Shown here: in pieces, positions 1 to 11,463 of the stretch
How positions within the stretch are numbered: position 1 is the stretch's first letter
Layout of the letters: each line of letters begins with the position of its first letter
Assembly: GCA_028291265.1 (NCBI GenBank)
Contig: JAQGIK010000191.1
Span: 1 to 59,055, forward strand
DNA length: 59,055 bases
Source: Caulobacter sp.
GTDB taxonomy: Bacteria; Pseudomonadota; Alphaproteobacteria; Caulobacterales; Caulobacteraceae
Direction of reading: 5' to 3'
The notes under the pieces: generated by a model
The model's database searches: none
Told to the model about the DNA's origin: nothing
The model's input: only the letters and a program-made list of their open reading frames with translations
Translations under genes and position numbers: made by a program

Positions 1-53
1 GCTTTGTCGCGCTGCAGCATAGGCCCTACAAGGTAAACGGGGATATGGCGGCC

Positions 54-77
54 CCGACCCGTTAGCTGTCGGGTCGG
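54..77. other. Hairpin upstream of lpxC
   Basis: A perfect 7-bp inverted repeat (CCGACCC at 54-60, GGGTCGG at 71-77) with a 10-base loop lies about 35 bases before the lpxC start. No U-tract follows, so it is not a clear intrinsic terminator. It could be a leader structure of lpxC or the end of an upstream transcript that is outside the window. Confidence 0.35.
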
Positions 78-111
78 TGGTCGCTCCAAGTCGAAGGATC
101 GTTTCGTCAAA

Positions 112-1002
112 GTGTCGGTGTCTCATCAACATACGCTCGCGGGTCCGGCCATCTTCGCCGGCGTCGGCCTGCACACGGGCGCGCACGTCCGCGTGTCGAT
201 CCGCCCGGCGGCGGTCGATGCGGGTGTCGTCTTCGTGCGCGCCGACATTCGTGACCGCGACAACCGCGTTCCGGTGCACGGCGACGCCGTGGTCCAGACC
301 CGTCTGGGCACCGTGATCGGCAACGGCGCCGGCGTCACCGTCTCGACCATCGAACACCTGATGGCCGCCATGGCCGCCCTCAGCATCGACAACGCCGTCG
401 TCGAACTCGACGGCCCGGAACTGCCGATCCTCGACGGCTCCTCGCAGCCCTTCATCGAAATCCTCGACCGCGTCGGCCGTCGCCGCCAGGAAGCGGCCCG
501 CCGCTATATCGAGATCCTCGACACCGTCGAAGTCATCGAAGGTGACAAGCGCGCCAGCCTGGCTCCGGCCGAGCAGTTCGAAGTCGCCTTCGAGATCAAG
601 TTCGACGCCGCCCCGATCGGCACCCAGCGCGTCGACCTGGTCGTCGACGAAGAGTCGTTCCGTGAGGAACTGGCCGACTGCCGCACCTTCGGCTTCGTGC
701 GCGAAGTGGAAGCCCTGCGCGCCATCGGCCTGGCCCGCGGCGGTTCGATCGACAACGCCGTCGTCCTCGACGGCGACCGCATCCTCAACCCGGAAGGCCT
801 GCGCCGCCCGGACGAGTTCGTGCGCCACAAGGCGCTCGACGCGGTCGGCGACCTCTACGTCCTGGGCATGCCGATCCTCGGCCGCTTCGACGGCCTCTAT
901 GCCGGCCATGGCCTGAACAACCTGGTCGTCCGCGCCCTGCTGGCCAACCCGCAGGCCTGGCGCGTCCGCACCTGGACCCAGGAACTGGCCCAAGCGGTTT
1001 AG
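112..1002 (+). CDS. lpxC: UDP-3-O-acyl-N-acetylglucosamine deacetylase LpxC
   Basis: Zinc-dependent deacetylase that performs the committed step of lipid A synthesis in the cytosol. The 296-residue length is normal for the family. The zinc ligands are visible as His82 in TIEHLMAA, and His239 and Asp243 in the motif HKALDAVGD. The catalytic His266 lies in the segment AGHGLNN near the C-terminus. The motif ELPILDGSSQPF around residue 103 is also typical. The start is GTG at 112; an overlapping reading frame from 77 has no family similarity. The gene is followed by a palindromic repeat pair and then bamD, so two outer-membrane biogenesis genes stand next to each other. Identification is secure from these motifs. 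Confidence 0.97.
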   Translation: MSVSHQHTLAGPAIFAGVGLHTGAHVRVSIRPAAVDAGVVFVRADIRDRDNRVPVHGDAVVQTRLGTVIGNGAGVTVSTIEHLMAAMAALSIDNAVVELDGPELPILDGSSQPFIEILDRVGRRRQEAARRYIEILDTVEVIEGDKRASLAPAEQFEVAFEIKFDAAPIGTQRVDLVVDEESFREELADCRTFGFVREVEALRAIGLARGGSIDNAVVLDGDRILNPEGLRRPDEFVRHKALDAVGDLYVLGMPILGRFDGLYAGHGLNNLVVRALLANPQAWRVRTWTQELAQAV

Positions 1003-1005
1003 CGT

Positions 1006-1191
1006 CCTTCTCCCGCTTGTCGGGAGAAGGTGGCCCCAAAGGGGTCGGATGAGGACAGCACCAGCTTTTCAAATTGAAACGCGTTCTGGCGCCCTGGTCG
1101 CCGCCGCCCAATTTCCCTCATCTCCAACCCTCCGCGCCGCCCTCATCCGACCTCCTTCGGGGGCCACCTTCTCCCGACAAGCGGGAGAAGG
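1006..1191. repeat. Inverted pair of REP-like palindromes
   Basis: Two copies of one element face each other in the 293-base lpxC-bamD gap. The left copy (1006-1053) has a 10-bp perfect stem CCTTCTCCCG / CGGGAGAAGG with loop CTTGT, followed by a GGCCCC-AAA-GGGGTC segment and CGGATGAGG. The right copy (about 1140-1191) is its reverse complement, with the same stem at 1167-1176 and 1182-1191. Related pairs occur at 43664-43820. The arrangement is like a BIME. It could fold in mRNA and end lpxC transcription. I see no coding content in the gap. Confidence 0.8.
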
Positions 1192-1295
1192 GCATTTCTC
1201 CGCAAATCGCCACATTTGCGCCCGCCCTTGCGTGGTGTAGATACCTCTTCCAACGGCGCGGGGGCGCCCGCGTTGGAATTCGATTGTGAGGGTTC

Positions 1296-2318
1296 GTGCT
1301 GCCTCTTTCCTGGAGCCGTAAGGCCATCTTCGTCGCCGCCGTTGCGGCGGCCCTGGTCGTTACCGGCTGCGCCGCGCAAAAGCCCAAGGCGCGCCTGGCC
1401 TACATCGAACGCCCCGTCGAGCTGCTCTACGCCACCGGCGCCGAGCGCCTGGACAGCCGCCGCTGGGCCGACGCCATCGCCTACTTCGAGGAAGTGGAGC
1501 GTCAGCACCCTTATTCGGAATGGTCCCGCCGGGCGATTCTGATGACGGCCTACGCCAACTACCAGGCCAACAACTATTCCGACGCCATCGAGAACGCCGA
1601 CCGGTTCATCAACCTGTACCCGGGCAACCCCTCGACGCCGTACGCCTACTACCTGAAGGCCGTCTGCTACTTCGAACAGATCGTCGACGTCGGCCGCGAC
1701 CAGGCCGCCACCGAACAGGCCCTGGTAGCCCTGCGCGACGTGCAGCTACGCTTCCCCAAGAGCGAGTACGCCATCGACGCCCAGTACAAGCTGGACATGG
1801 TCTACGACCAGCTGGCCGGCAAGGAGATGGAGGTCGGGCGCTGGTACCTGCGCGAGGGCCAGACCATCGCCGCCATCGGCCGTTTCCGGACCGTGATCGA
1901 CAAGTACCAGACCACCAGCCATGCGCCGGAAGCCCTCTACCGCCTGATCGAAGGCTACCTGACGGTCGGCCTGGTCGGCGAGGCGCAGCGCACCGGCGCC
2001 ATGCTCGGCTACAACTTCCGTGAGGATCCCTGGTACGGCGAGGCCTACAAGCTGCTGACCGACAAGGGTCTGCAGCCGGCCGTCGCCCCGCTGACCCCCG
2101 GCGCCAAGCGCAGCCTGCTGCAGCGGCTGACCGGCACCGGCAGGGGCCAGGCCCTGAAGCCGCCGGCCGACACCAACGCCCCGGCTCCGTCGCCCGCCGC
2201 GCCCGGCGCGCCGATCCAGACGCCCGAGCCGCAGCCGCCGGTGACCCCGCCGGGCACCGAACCGCCGCCGCCGACGTCCGACCCCATCGCCGAGACGCCG
2301 GCGCCGCCGACCCGCTGA
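1296..2318 (+). CDS. bamD: Outer membrane assembly lipoprotein BamD (ComL family)
   Basis: TPR lipoprotein of the BAM complex, which inserts beta-barrel proteins into the outer membrane. A hydrophobic signal (IFVAAVAAALVV) is followed by the lipobox VTGC with the lipidated Cys25. The next 200 residues form paired TPR helices typical of BamD, with segments such as RRWADAIAYFEEVERQHPYS and NNYSDAIENADRFINLYPG. The last 80 residues are a proline- and alanine-rich tail (PPGTEPPPPTSDP), longer than in enterobacterial BamD but common in alphaproteobacteria. The start is GTG at 1296, chosen because it places the signal peptide correctly. It lies upstream of recN but in a separate transcription unit, since recN has its own SOS promoter. 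Confidence 0.93.
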   Translation: MLPLSWSRKAIFVAAVAAALVVTGCAAQKPKARLAYIERPVELLYATGAERLDSRRWADAIAYFEEVERQHPYSEWSRRAILMTAYANYQANNYSDAIENADRFINLYPGNPSTPYAYYLKAVCYFEQIVDVGRDQAATEQALVALRDVQLRFPKSEYAIDAQYKLDMVYDQLAGKEMEVGRWYLREGQTIAAIGRFRTVIDKYQTTSHAPEALYRLIEGYLTVGLVGEAQRTGAMLGYNFREDPWYGEAYKLLTDKGLQPAVAPLTPGAKRSLLQRLTGTGRGQALKPPADTNAPAPSPAAPGAPIQTPEPQPPVTPPGTEPPPPTSDPIAETPAPPTR

Positions 2319-2342
2319 GCGGGGTTCGGCGAGGACGGGTTT

Positions 2343-2357
2343 GTTCTCGCCTTGTTC
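2343..2357 (+). promoter_or_regulatory. LexA (SOS) box of recN
   Basis: The sequence GTTCTCGCCTTGTTC is an exact match to GTTC-N7-GTTC, the alphaproteobacterial LexA operator. It sits 73 bases before the recN ATG, in the bamD-recN gap. RecN is a classic SOS gene, so site and gene agree. Confidence 0.85.
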
Positions 2358-2429
2358 TCGTGATAGGGATTGGCCTGCTTCGCGCCAGCGGGGCTTTGAG
2401 CGAACCCGATTCGAGACGATCCTGACCGC

Positions 2430-4127
2430 ATGCTGATCGGCCTCACCATCCGCGATGTCGTGCTGATCGAGCAGCTCGACCTCAATTTCGGGCCGGGCCT
2501 GACCGCCCTGACCGGCGAGACCGGCGCGGGCAAGTCGATCATTCTCGACGCCCTCGGCCTGGCCACCGGCGCGCGCGCCGACGCCGGCCTGGTGCGGCGC
2601 GGGGCGGCGCAGGCGGCGGCGACGGCCATGTTCGCCCTGGCCGCCGACCATGCGGTCTGGGGCCTGCTCGAGGAAAAGGGCCTCGACTATTCGCCCTACG
2701 AGGACCTGGTGCTGCGCCGCCAGCTGTCGGCCGATGGACGCTCACGCGCCTTCGTCAACGACCAGGCGACCAGCGTCGCCACTCTGAAAGACATCGGCGG
2801 CCTGCTGCTCGAGGTGCATGGCCAGCATGAGACCGTCGGCCTGCTCGACGCCCGCACCCACGGCCGGCTGCTCGACGCCTATGGCCTGGTGTCGGTCGAG
2901 GCGGTCACCGGCGCCTGGAGCGCCTGGCGCTCGGCGCGGGAGACCCTGCGGGGTCTGCGCGAAAGGGCCGACCGGGCCGCCGCAGAGGTCGAGGAAATCA
3001 CCCTGCGGCTGTCGGAGCTCGACCAGCTCGCCCCCCGTCTGGGCGAAGAGACCGAGCTGGCCGAGGAGCGGGCCCTGCTGGGGGCCGCCGAGAAGGCCCT
3101 GGCCGACATCGCCACGGCCCGCGAAGCCATCGAGGGCGGCCAGATCTCCAGTCGGCTGGCCCAGGCTTTCCGGGCGCTGGAGCGGGCGCGTGAGCGGGCG
3201 GTGCAGGCTGGAGCCGGTGACGGCGGCGCCGCCCTGACCCGCCTGACGGCCGCCCAGGAGATCATCGACCGGGCGGTCAATGAGGCGCAGGAGGCGGCCG
3301 CCGCCATCGACGCCGCCGCCGACGCCTTCGAGCTTGACCCGCAACGGCTGGAGCAGGCCGAGGAGCGGCTGTTCGCCCTGCGCGCCATGGCCCGCAAGCT
3401 GTCCTGCGCCGTCGAGGACCTGCCGGGCCTCCGGGTTCGGTTCGCCAAGGACCTGGCCGCCATCGAAAGCAACGCCGACGCTCTCAAGGAGGCCGAGGCC
3501 GCCGAGGACTGGGCCCGCGACGCCTATTTCACCGCCGCCCGCCGCCTCTCAGCCGAACGCCGCGCCGCCGGCGACCGCCTGACCGACGCGGTGATGGCCG
3601 AGCTCAGCCCCCTGAAGTTGGAGAAGGCCCGCTTCCAGGTCGCGGTCGAACCGCTGGTCGAGGACCGCGCCGGCCCCTCGGGCCTCGACCGCGTCGCCTT
3701 CGAGATCAGCACCAACCCCGGCGCCCCGTTCGGCCCGCTGGAAGCCATCGCCTCGGGCGGCGAACTGGCCCGCTTCGCCTTGGCCCTGAAAGCGGCGCTG
3801 GCCGGACGTGGGGACGGGCCGCAGCCGCTGATGATCTTCGACGAAGTCGACCAGGGCGTCGGCGGCGCCGTGGCCGACGCCGTGGGCCTGCGGCTCAAGC
3901 GGCTGGCGGCCGGGGCGCAGGTTCTGGTCGTCACCCACTCACCCCAGGTAGCGGCGCGCGGCGACGCCCACTGGCGCATCGCCAAGGCCGGCGACAGCGA
4001 GAAGACGCGGACCTCGGTCGAGACCCTGGCGCCGGACGCCCGGGAAGAAGAGATCGCGCGCATGCTGTCGGGCGCGGCCGTGACGCCCGAAGCCCGGGCC
4101 GCCGCTCGCGCGCTGATCGGGGCCTGA
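2430..4127 (+). CDS. recN: DNA repair ATPase RecN
   Basis: SMC-like ATPase that acts early in double-strand break repair by recombination. The N-terminal half-ATPase has Walker A GETGAGKS at residues 29-36. A long alanine- and glutamate-rich coiled coil runs through residues 160-400. The C-terminal half has the signature GGELARFALALK and Walker B FDEVDQGVGG near residue 470, then a HSPQVAARGDAHW segment. Length 565 is usual. The upstream LexA box indicates DNA-damage induction. ATG at 2430 gives the standard RecN N-terminus MLIGLTIRDVVLIEQL. Confident. Confidence 0.97.
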   Translation: MLIGLTIRDVVLIEQLDLNFGPGLTALTGETGAGKSIILDALGLATGARADAGLVRRGAAQAAATAMFALAADHAVWGLLEEKGLDYSPYEDLVLRRQLSADGRSRAFVNDQATSVATLKDIGGLLLEVHGQHETVGLLDARTHGRLLDAYGLVSVEAVTGAWSAWRSARETLRGLRERADRAAAEVEEITLRLSELDQLAPRLGEETELAEERALLGAAEKALADIATAREAIEGGQISSRLAQAFRALERARERAVQAGAGDGGAALTRLTAAQEIIDRAVNEAQEAAAAIDAAADAFELDPQRLEQAEERLFALRAMARKLSCAVEDLPGLRVRFAKDLAAIESNADALKEAEAAEDWARDAYFTAARRLSAERRAAGDRLTDAVMAELSPLKLEKARFQVAVEPLVEDRAGPSGLDRVAFEISTNPGAPFGPLEAIASGGELARFALALKAALAGRGDGPQPLMIFDEVDQGVGGAVADAVGLRLKRLAAGAQVLVVTHSPQVAARGDAHWRIAKAGDSEKTRTSVETLAPDAREEEIARMLSGAAVTPEARAAARALIGA

Positions 4128-4151
4128 CCATGCAGAGCGAGGGGTGACGCC

Positions 4152-4508
4152 ATGATTGACCTACTCGCCGCGACCCTGCTGCTTCTGGCCGCGCCCGCTG
4201 CGCAGCCAGTCTGCGTACCAGGTAGCGACCAGATCTTCGTGGTCTATCCGGAGGGGCGGACCAAGGGCGTTCCGGTGGCCGAGGACGTCGAACGGGTGGT
4301 GGCCCTGATCGAGGCCAGCGGCGCGGTCAGCGTCGATCTGCAGGCCAAGGATTCCTACAACAGGGGCTTGTTCGAAGTCGAAGAGGTTCTGGGCGCTCGT
4401 ATCAAACGGCCGCTCGGTATCGTGCTCATCAGCGCCAACCGAGCACCCCAGTACGGTCCAGGCGAGGGGCCCGAGCCAATCGTCGACGTTCGGCTGGCTT
4501 GTCCCTGA
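4152..4508 (+). CDS. Small secreted protein of unknown function
   Basis: Predicted protein of 118 residues that I do not recognise. The first 18 residues are hydrophobic (LLAATLLLLAAPAAQP) and end in an alanine-rich stretch, consistent with Sec export. The mature part has two cysteines, one just after the signal (PVCVPG) and one near the end (RLACP), which could form a disulphide in the periplasm. The pattern of a short beta/alpha domain with VERVVALIEASGAVSVDLQ is all that can be seen. It starts 24 bases after recN and ends 42 bases before ligA on the same strand, so it may be co-transcribed with recN. Confidence 0.6.
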   Translation: MIDLLAATLLLLAAPAAQPVCVPGSDQIFVVYPEGRTKGVPVAEDVERVVALIEASGAVSVDLQAKDSYNRGLFEVEEVLGARIKRPLGIVLISANRAPQYGPGEGPEPIVDVRLACP

Positions 4509-7297
<2,789 letters not shown>

Positions 7298-7510
7298 GGC
7301 TCGAAGGCCCCCCGTGGCCGCGCCGTTATCGAAGCGACCGAGCCATTATACCGCAGATCGGAAGGCGAAGGTCAAAAGCATCGGTCGGGATTGGGCAAGG
7401 CGTTGAATTATAGCGGTATTGTGCCGGGTGTTTGCCGGGTTGGCGTTGGGGGCGGTCACGGGAAAGGACCGGGGTTGCGCCGGGGTCGTGTGGGTGGCGC
7501 CGCCGGGTTT

Positions 7511-7615
7511 TTACATCCAGTCGCCTTCATCGGCGATGCGGACGGCGTCAGTGAGGCGGGCGGGGCGGCTGGCTTTCAGGATGTAGCCCCGGGGCGCCGG
7601 CGGCAGGAGGTTCCT
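7511..7615 (-). pseudogene. Possible gene remnant (C-terminal fragment)
   Basis: Read on the minus strand, about 27 codons ending at the TAA at 7511-7513 encode a protein-like tail, GYILKASRPARLTDAVRIADE then GDWM, with codon usage like the neighbouring genes. There is no ATG or GTG in frame; upstream the frame runs into a set of palindromic repeats. It may be the surviving end of a gene broken by repeat insertion. I cannot name the family, and the call rests only on composition. The rest of the 415-base gap (7298-7712) holds the repeat cluster described separately and, near 7300-7500, probably the promoter of the minus-strand gene at 7297. Confidence 0.3.
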
Positions 7616-7690
7616 CCTGAAACGGACTTGCCCCCTCCTGCTCTGTCGCTCGCGCTCCAGAGCGGTCCTCCCCCCGCAAAGCGGGGGAGA
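7605..7690. repeat. Cluster of three palindromes downstream of the transglutaminase operon
   Basis: Three inverted repeats in a row: AGGAGG-TT-CCTCCT (7605-7618), GCTCTG / CAGAGC with a 12-base loop (7640-7663), and CCCCCGC-AAA-GCGGGGG (7671-7687). They lie just past the stop of the minus-strand transglutaminase gene, where they could form the 3' end of that operon's mRNA. The composition (CCTCCTG, CCCCCGC) resembles the repeat pair at 46318-46535. Confidence 0.6.
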
Positions 7691-7712
7691 GTTTGGAACT
7701 CGGCGCCCGTGG

Positions 7713-8684
7713 CTATTGCTGCTGCTGTTGCTGCTGTTCTTCGCGGAAGGCGTCGACGCCGCGTCTCCGGCCGCCTCGGAAGGTGGGCCTCGGCAGGTGG
7801 AAGAATTCGGGTTCCGCCACGGCCGACTTGGCCTTGGTGACCGAAACGTCGACGGCCAGGTGGCTGTCGCTGTCGCCCTTGTAGACGCCGCGCGAGGGCG
7901 GCACGTCGCCGTAGTCGCGGCCGATGGCGACGCCGACGTGGCGCTCGCAGGTCAGCATGTTGTTGGTCGGGTCGAAGCCGACCCAGCGGTGGCTCGGCAA
8001 AAACACCTCGACCCAGGCGTGGGTGGCGTCGGGGTCGGAGCGGTCGCCCTTCTTGCGGTCGGTGAACAGGTAGCCGGAGACGTAGCGGGCCGGCAGGCCC
8101 CAGTCGCGGGCGATGGCGATCATGATGTGGGCGAAGTCCTGGCAGACGCCGCCGCCGCGCTTCAACGCCTCGTCGATCTTGCTGTCGGCGCGGGTGACGC
8201 CGGGCTCGTAGGCGAAGCAGGCGTAGATGGTCTGGTTGAGGTAACGCAGGCGGCTCAGGGGGTCGCGGATCTGGCTGGCCTCGAGGGCCTTGGAGGCCAT
8301 GAATTCGCGCAGGGCCGGGGTCACCTGGGTGAAGCCGTGCGGGTGCAGGAATTCGAAGCATTCGGCCTGGGTGAAACTGCTCTTCAGGCGGTCCCATTCG
8401 CCGAGGTCGAGGTGCTCGGGCAGCTCCGGCGGGTCCTGGGTCTCGACGCAGGCCCGGGCGACGATGGTCAGCTCGTCGTGCGGCTGGGGGACGTCGAAGT
8501 GGTGCACGGCGTTGCCGAACGGGTCGATGTAGCTGAACAGCTGGGCGCGGGGTTCGAGCTCGAGGTCGAAGCTGATCAGCCGCTGGCGGATCGACTTCTG
8601 GGGCTGCATGCGCAGCTCCATGACGCTCTCGCGGACCTTCTTTTCGTAGTGGTAGCGGGTGACGTGGCGGATATCGAGCAGCAT
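7713..8684 (-). CDS. Transglutaminase-like cysteine peptidase with N-terminal beta domain
   Basis: Papain-like transglutaminase family protein of 323 residues. The N-terminal 100 residues (DIRHVTRYHYEKKVRESVME) match the bacterial transglutaminase-like N-terminal region. The core carries the catalytic triad: Cys in GGGVCQDFAHIMI near residue 177, His in DATHAWVEVFLP and Asp in GFDPTNN. The reaction is probably peptide-bond hydrolysis or transpeptidation on an unknown substrate. The protein ends in a run of glutamines (EE then seven Q) coded by CAG/CAA repeats. It overlaps the upstream alpha-E gene by one base and forms the third gene of an operon with the ATP-grasp gene, a widely conserved association. 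Confidence 0.9.
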   Translation of the reverse strand: MLLDIRHVTRYHYEKKVRESVMELRMQPQKSIRQRLISFDLELEPRAQLFSYIDPFGNAVHHFDVPQPHDELTIVARACVETQDPPELPEHLDLGEWDRLKSSFTQAECFEFLHPHGFTQVTPALREFMASKALEASQIRDPLSRLRYLNQTIYACFAYEPGVTRADSKIDEALKRGGGVCQDFAHIMIAIARDWGLPARYVSGYLFTDRKKGDRSDPDATHAWVEVFLPSHRWVGFDPTNNMLTCERHVGVAIGRDYGDVPPSRGVYKGDSDSHLAVDVSVTKAKSAVAEPEFFHLPRPTFRGGRRRGVDAFREEQQQQQQQ

Positions 8685-9625
8685 CAGGCCGGCAACCTCA
8701 TCTCGAGGGGGTAGGCGACAAAGGTCTGGTACAGCGCCTCATGGATGCGGCCGCAGTCGGCGACGACGCTGGCCAGCAGGGCGGCGGCGCCGTTGGTTTC
8801 CAGTTCCTCCAGATCGGTGAACTCCAGGCGCGAGCTCAAGCGGCCGGCCAGCCGTTCGGGCCGGCCGCGGCCGCCGAAGGCGACGTGGCTGGCGATGTCG
8901 GCCATCGATTCCTCGATGCGGGCGGTGGCGAAGCGGATCGAGCGGGGGAAATCCTCGTCGAACAGCAGGAAGTCGAGGATGTGCCTGGGCTCGATCTCGG
9001 CGGTGTAGGTGCGCAGGTAGGGTTCCAGCGCGCAGCCCATGCGCAGGACGTTCATCAGGGTGACGTGGTCGCCGCTGGGCACGGCGCCGTCGCCGAAGGC
9101 CGCGCGCAGCAGGCGGGCGATCAGCTGGGCCCGCTCGATGTAGACGCCGAGCATCAGGAACCGCCAGCCCTCGCCGTGGCTCATGGTGGCGTCGGCGGCT
9201 CCCTTGAACTGGTGCAGGTCGGCGATGATGTCGTGCAGGAAGCCGGTGTGCTCGCGGTCGAAGACGCGCTCGGCCTCCTTCTCGTTGACCCGCAGGTAGA
9301 GCAGGTTCAGCCGTTCCCACATCTCGGTGGTGATCTGGTCGCGCACCTGGCGGGCGTTTTCGCGGGCGCGGGCCAGGGACCGGCGCACCGAGTTGGCGTC
9401 GTCATTGCCGAGCGCCAGTTCCTTGGCCGTCTCGAACAGGTTGCTGTCGGCGGCGGTGATGTCGTCGCCCAACGCCGCCAGGGCGATGCGGGCCGTCTCG
9501 TTGGCGGCCATCGAGCGGTCGAGGGTGGCGTTGAGGGTGACGTCGGCCAGGCGGCAGACGTGCTCGGCCCGCTCCACGTAGCGGCCCATCCAGTAAAGGC
9601 TGTCGGCGACGCGGGCGAGCATCAT
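8684..9625 (-). CDS. Alpha-E domain protein (DUF403)
   Basis: All-helical protein of 313 residues with the opening MMLARVADSLYWMGRYVERAEH, the hallmark of the alpha-E (DUF403) family. Later segments ERAQLIARLLRA and SIRFATARIEESM also fit. No catalytic residues are known; in the literature the family is tied by gene neighbourhood to a circularly permuted ATP-grasp enzyme and a transglutaminase, as here. The start ATG overlaps the stop of the upstream ATP-grasp gene (9622-9625), so the two are translationally coupled. The likely role is as a partner or substrate adaptor in a peptide ligation pathway; this is inference from context. Confidence 0.9.
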   Translation of the reverse strand: MMLARVADSLYWMGRYVERAEHVCRLADVTLNATLDRSMAANETARIALAALGDDITAADSNLFETAKELALGNDDANSVRRSLARARENARQVRDQITTEMWERLNLLYLRVNEKEAERVFDREHTGFLHDIIADLHQFKGAADATMSHGEGWRFLMLGVYIERAQLIARLLRAAFGDGAVPSGDHVTLMNVLRMGCALEPYLRTYTAEIEPRHILDFLLFDEDFPRSIRFATARIEESMADIASHVAFGGRGRPERLAGRLSSRLEFTDLEELETNGAAALLASVVADCGRIHEALYQTFVAYPLEMRLPA

Positions 9626-11148
9626 GGCGCGATGTCTCCCGGTCCGAGGACCCAGGTGTCCTTCGAGCCCCCGCCCTGGCTGGAGTTGACCACCAGGCTG
9701 CCCTTGCGCAGGGCGACGCGGGTCAGGGCGCCGGGGGTGACGACGATCTTTTCGCCCGACAGGATGAAGGGGCGCAGGTCGACGTGGCGGCTCTCGACCC
9801 GGCCGTCGATCAGGCAGGGGGCGGTGGAGAGCTGGATGGTCGGCTGGGCGATGTAGTTGTCGGGGTCGGCGGCAATCGCGACCGCGAACTCCTCGCGTTC
9901 CTTCTTCGAGGCGTGGGGGCCGACCAGCATGCCGTAGCCGCCGCTGGCCCCGACCGCCTTGACCACGACCTTGTCGAGGTTGGCCAGGACGTGGCTGAGC
10001 TGGGCCGGCTCGCGGCAGAGGAAGGTCTCGATGTTGGGCAGGATGGCGTCTTCGCCCAGGTAGTACTGGATGATCTGGGGGACGTAGGCGTAGACGGCCT
10101 TGTCGTCGGCGACACCGGTGCCCGGGGCGTTGCAGATCATCACGTTGCCGGCCCGGTAGGCGTTGAACAGGCCGCCGACGCCGAGGCTGGAGTCGCGGCG
10201 GAAGGTCAGGGGATCGATGTAGTCGTCGTCGACGCGGCGGTAGATGACGTCGACCCGCTGCAGGCCGGTGGTCATCCGCATGTAGACCATGTTCTCGTGG
10301 ATCACGAGGTCGCGGCCCTCGACCAGCGGCACGCCCATCAGCCGGGCGAGGTAGGCGTGCTCGTAGTAGGCGGAGTTATAGACGCCGGGGGTCAGGACGA
10401 CGACCTGCGGGTCGGCGCGCCAGTCCTGGGCCATCGACTTGAGGGTGGTCAGCAAGAGGTCCGGATAGCGCTCGACCGGGCGCACGCTGGCGGCGCGGAA
10501 GGCGCCGGGGAAGGTGCGGCGGGCGGCGTCGCGGTTGGCCAGCATGTAGGAGACGCCGCTGGGGACGCGCAGGTTGTCCTCCAGCACATAGAAGGCGCCG
10601 TCCTGGCCGCGGATCAGGTCGGAGCCGCAGACGTTGGCGTAGGCCTTGTGCGGCACATAGAGGTGCTGCATCTCGCGGCGGTAGCTGGGGGCGCCGAGCA
10701 CCAGGTCGCGCGGCACGATGCCGTCCATGAGGATCTGCTGCTCGCCATAGATGTCGGCGAGGAACAGGTTGAGGGCGCGCAGGCGCTGGGTGAGGCCGGC
10801 CTCGATGACGTCCCACTCGGCCGAGGGGATGATGCGCGGGATCAGGTCGGTGGGGATGATCCGCTCGGTCGCGGCCTCGGCGCCATAGACGGTGAAGGTG
10901 ATGCCCTGCAGCAGGAAGGACCGTTCGAGGGTCGACTGGCGGGCGTTGAGGTCCTCGGCCGACAGGCTGGTCAGCCGTTCGTGCATCACTTCGTAGTGGC
11001 CCCGCACGGCGCTGGCCGGGTCGTACATCTCATCGAAGGCCTGTCCCGGCGTGTAGAAGGGCTGGGGCATCGGCAGGGTCTGTGCCTGGCCTTGGGACTG
11101 GCTCTGGGACTGGCCCTGCGTCTTATCGTCGGTACGACTGTCGGCCAC
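9622..11148 (-). CDS. Circularly permuted ATP-grasp enzyme (DUF404/DUF407 type)
   Basis: Protein of 508 residues recognised as a circularly permuted ATP-grasp amidoligase. Characteristic segments are FYTPGQAFDEMYD, the ligand-binding stretch HKAYANVCGSDLIRGQDGAFYVLEDNLRVPSG, FLCREPAQLSHVL and the lysine/glycine region KVVVKAVGASGGYGMLVG. Such enzymes are predicted to join amino acids by ATP-driven amide formation. The N-terminus has a glutamine/serine repeat (GQSQSQSQGQAQ). The start is GTG at 11148. It is the first gene of the operon ATP-grasp, alpha-E, transglutaminase. Neither the product nor the substrate can be told from the sequence. Confidence 0.92.
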   Translation of the reverse strand: MADSRTDDKTQGQSQSQSQGQAQTLPMPQPFYTPGQAFDEMYDPASAVRGHYEVMHERLTSLSAEDLNARQSTLERSFLLQGITFTVYGAEAATERIIPTDLIPRIIPSAEWDVIEAGLTQRLRALNLFLADIYGEQQILMDGIVPRDLVLGAPSYRREMQHLYVPHKAYANVCGSDLIRGQDGAFYVLEDNLRVPSGVSYMLANRDAARRTFPGAFRAASVRPVERYPDLLLTTLKSMAQDWRADPQVVVLTPGVYNSAYYEHAYLARLMGVPLVEGRDLVIHENMVYMRMTTGLQRVDVIYRRVDDDYIDPLTFRRDSSLGVGGLFNAYRAGNVMICNAPGTGVADDKAVYAYVPQIIQYYLGEDAILPNIETFLCREPAQLSHVLANLDKVVVKAVGASGGYGMLVGPHASKKEREEFAVAIAADPDNYIAQPTIQLSTAPCLIDGRVESRHVDLRPFILSGEKIVVTPGALTRVALRKGSLVVNSSQGGGSKDTWVLGPGDIAP

Positions 11149-11463
11149 TTAACTGTTGTCCCCCGAGTGGGCCCTGACGGCCTCCACTGCATAACGCATC
11201 ACTAGCCGGTCCGGTCTCAAGACGCTCGCGGTCAAGCTGAATCGCCGGTCGGCGACCCTCGCTGCCCGACATTTGTGCAGGCTTTGCGCGCGCTGGAAAG
11301 CTGCCAGGGACGGGGACCCGACGGCCCTGCCGAAAAACCCTGACCCTTCCGAATTATTTCACGTCCGCCGGACCCGCCAGTCTGTTGAAATTCGGACGCC
11401 TGCCCCTGACGGCGGGATTGCGCGCCTGGTCGTAAGGATCTCCGGCGTTGATCGGAGCCTGCC
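11149..11463. promoter_or_regulatory. Divergent intergenic region between ATP-grasp operon and first RTX gene
   Basis: This 315-base stretch separates two divergent genes, so it must hold promoters for both. I see no coding content and no clear operator. An AT-richer patch (GAATTATTTCACG near 11350-11362) is the best candidate for an opening region toward the RTX gene, whose weak Shine-Dalgarno GGAG is at 11454-11457. Confidence 0.4.
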
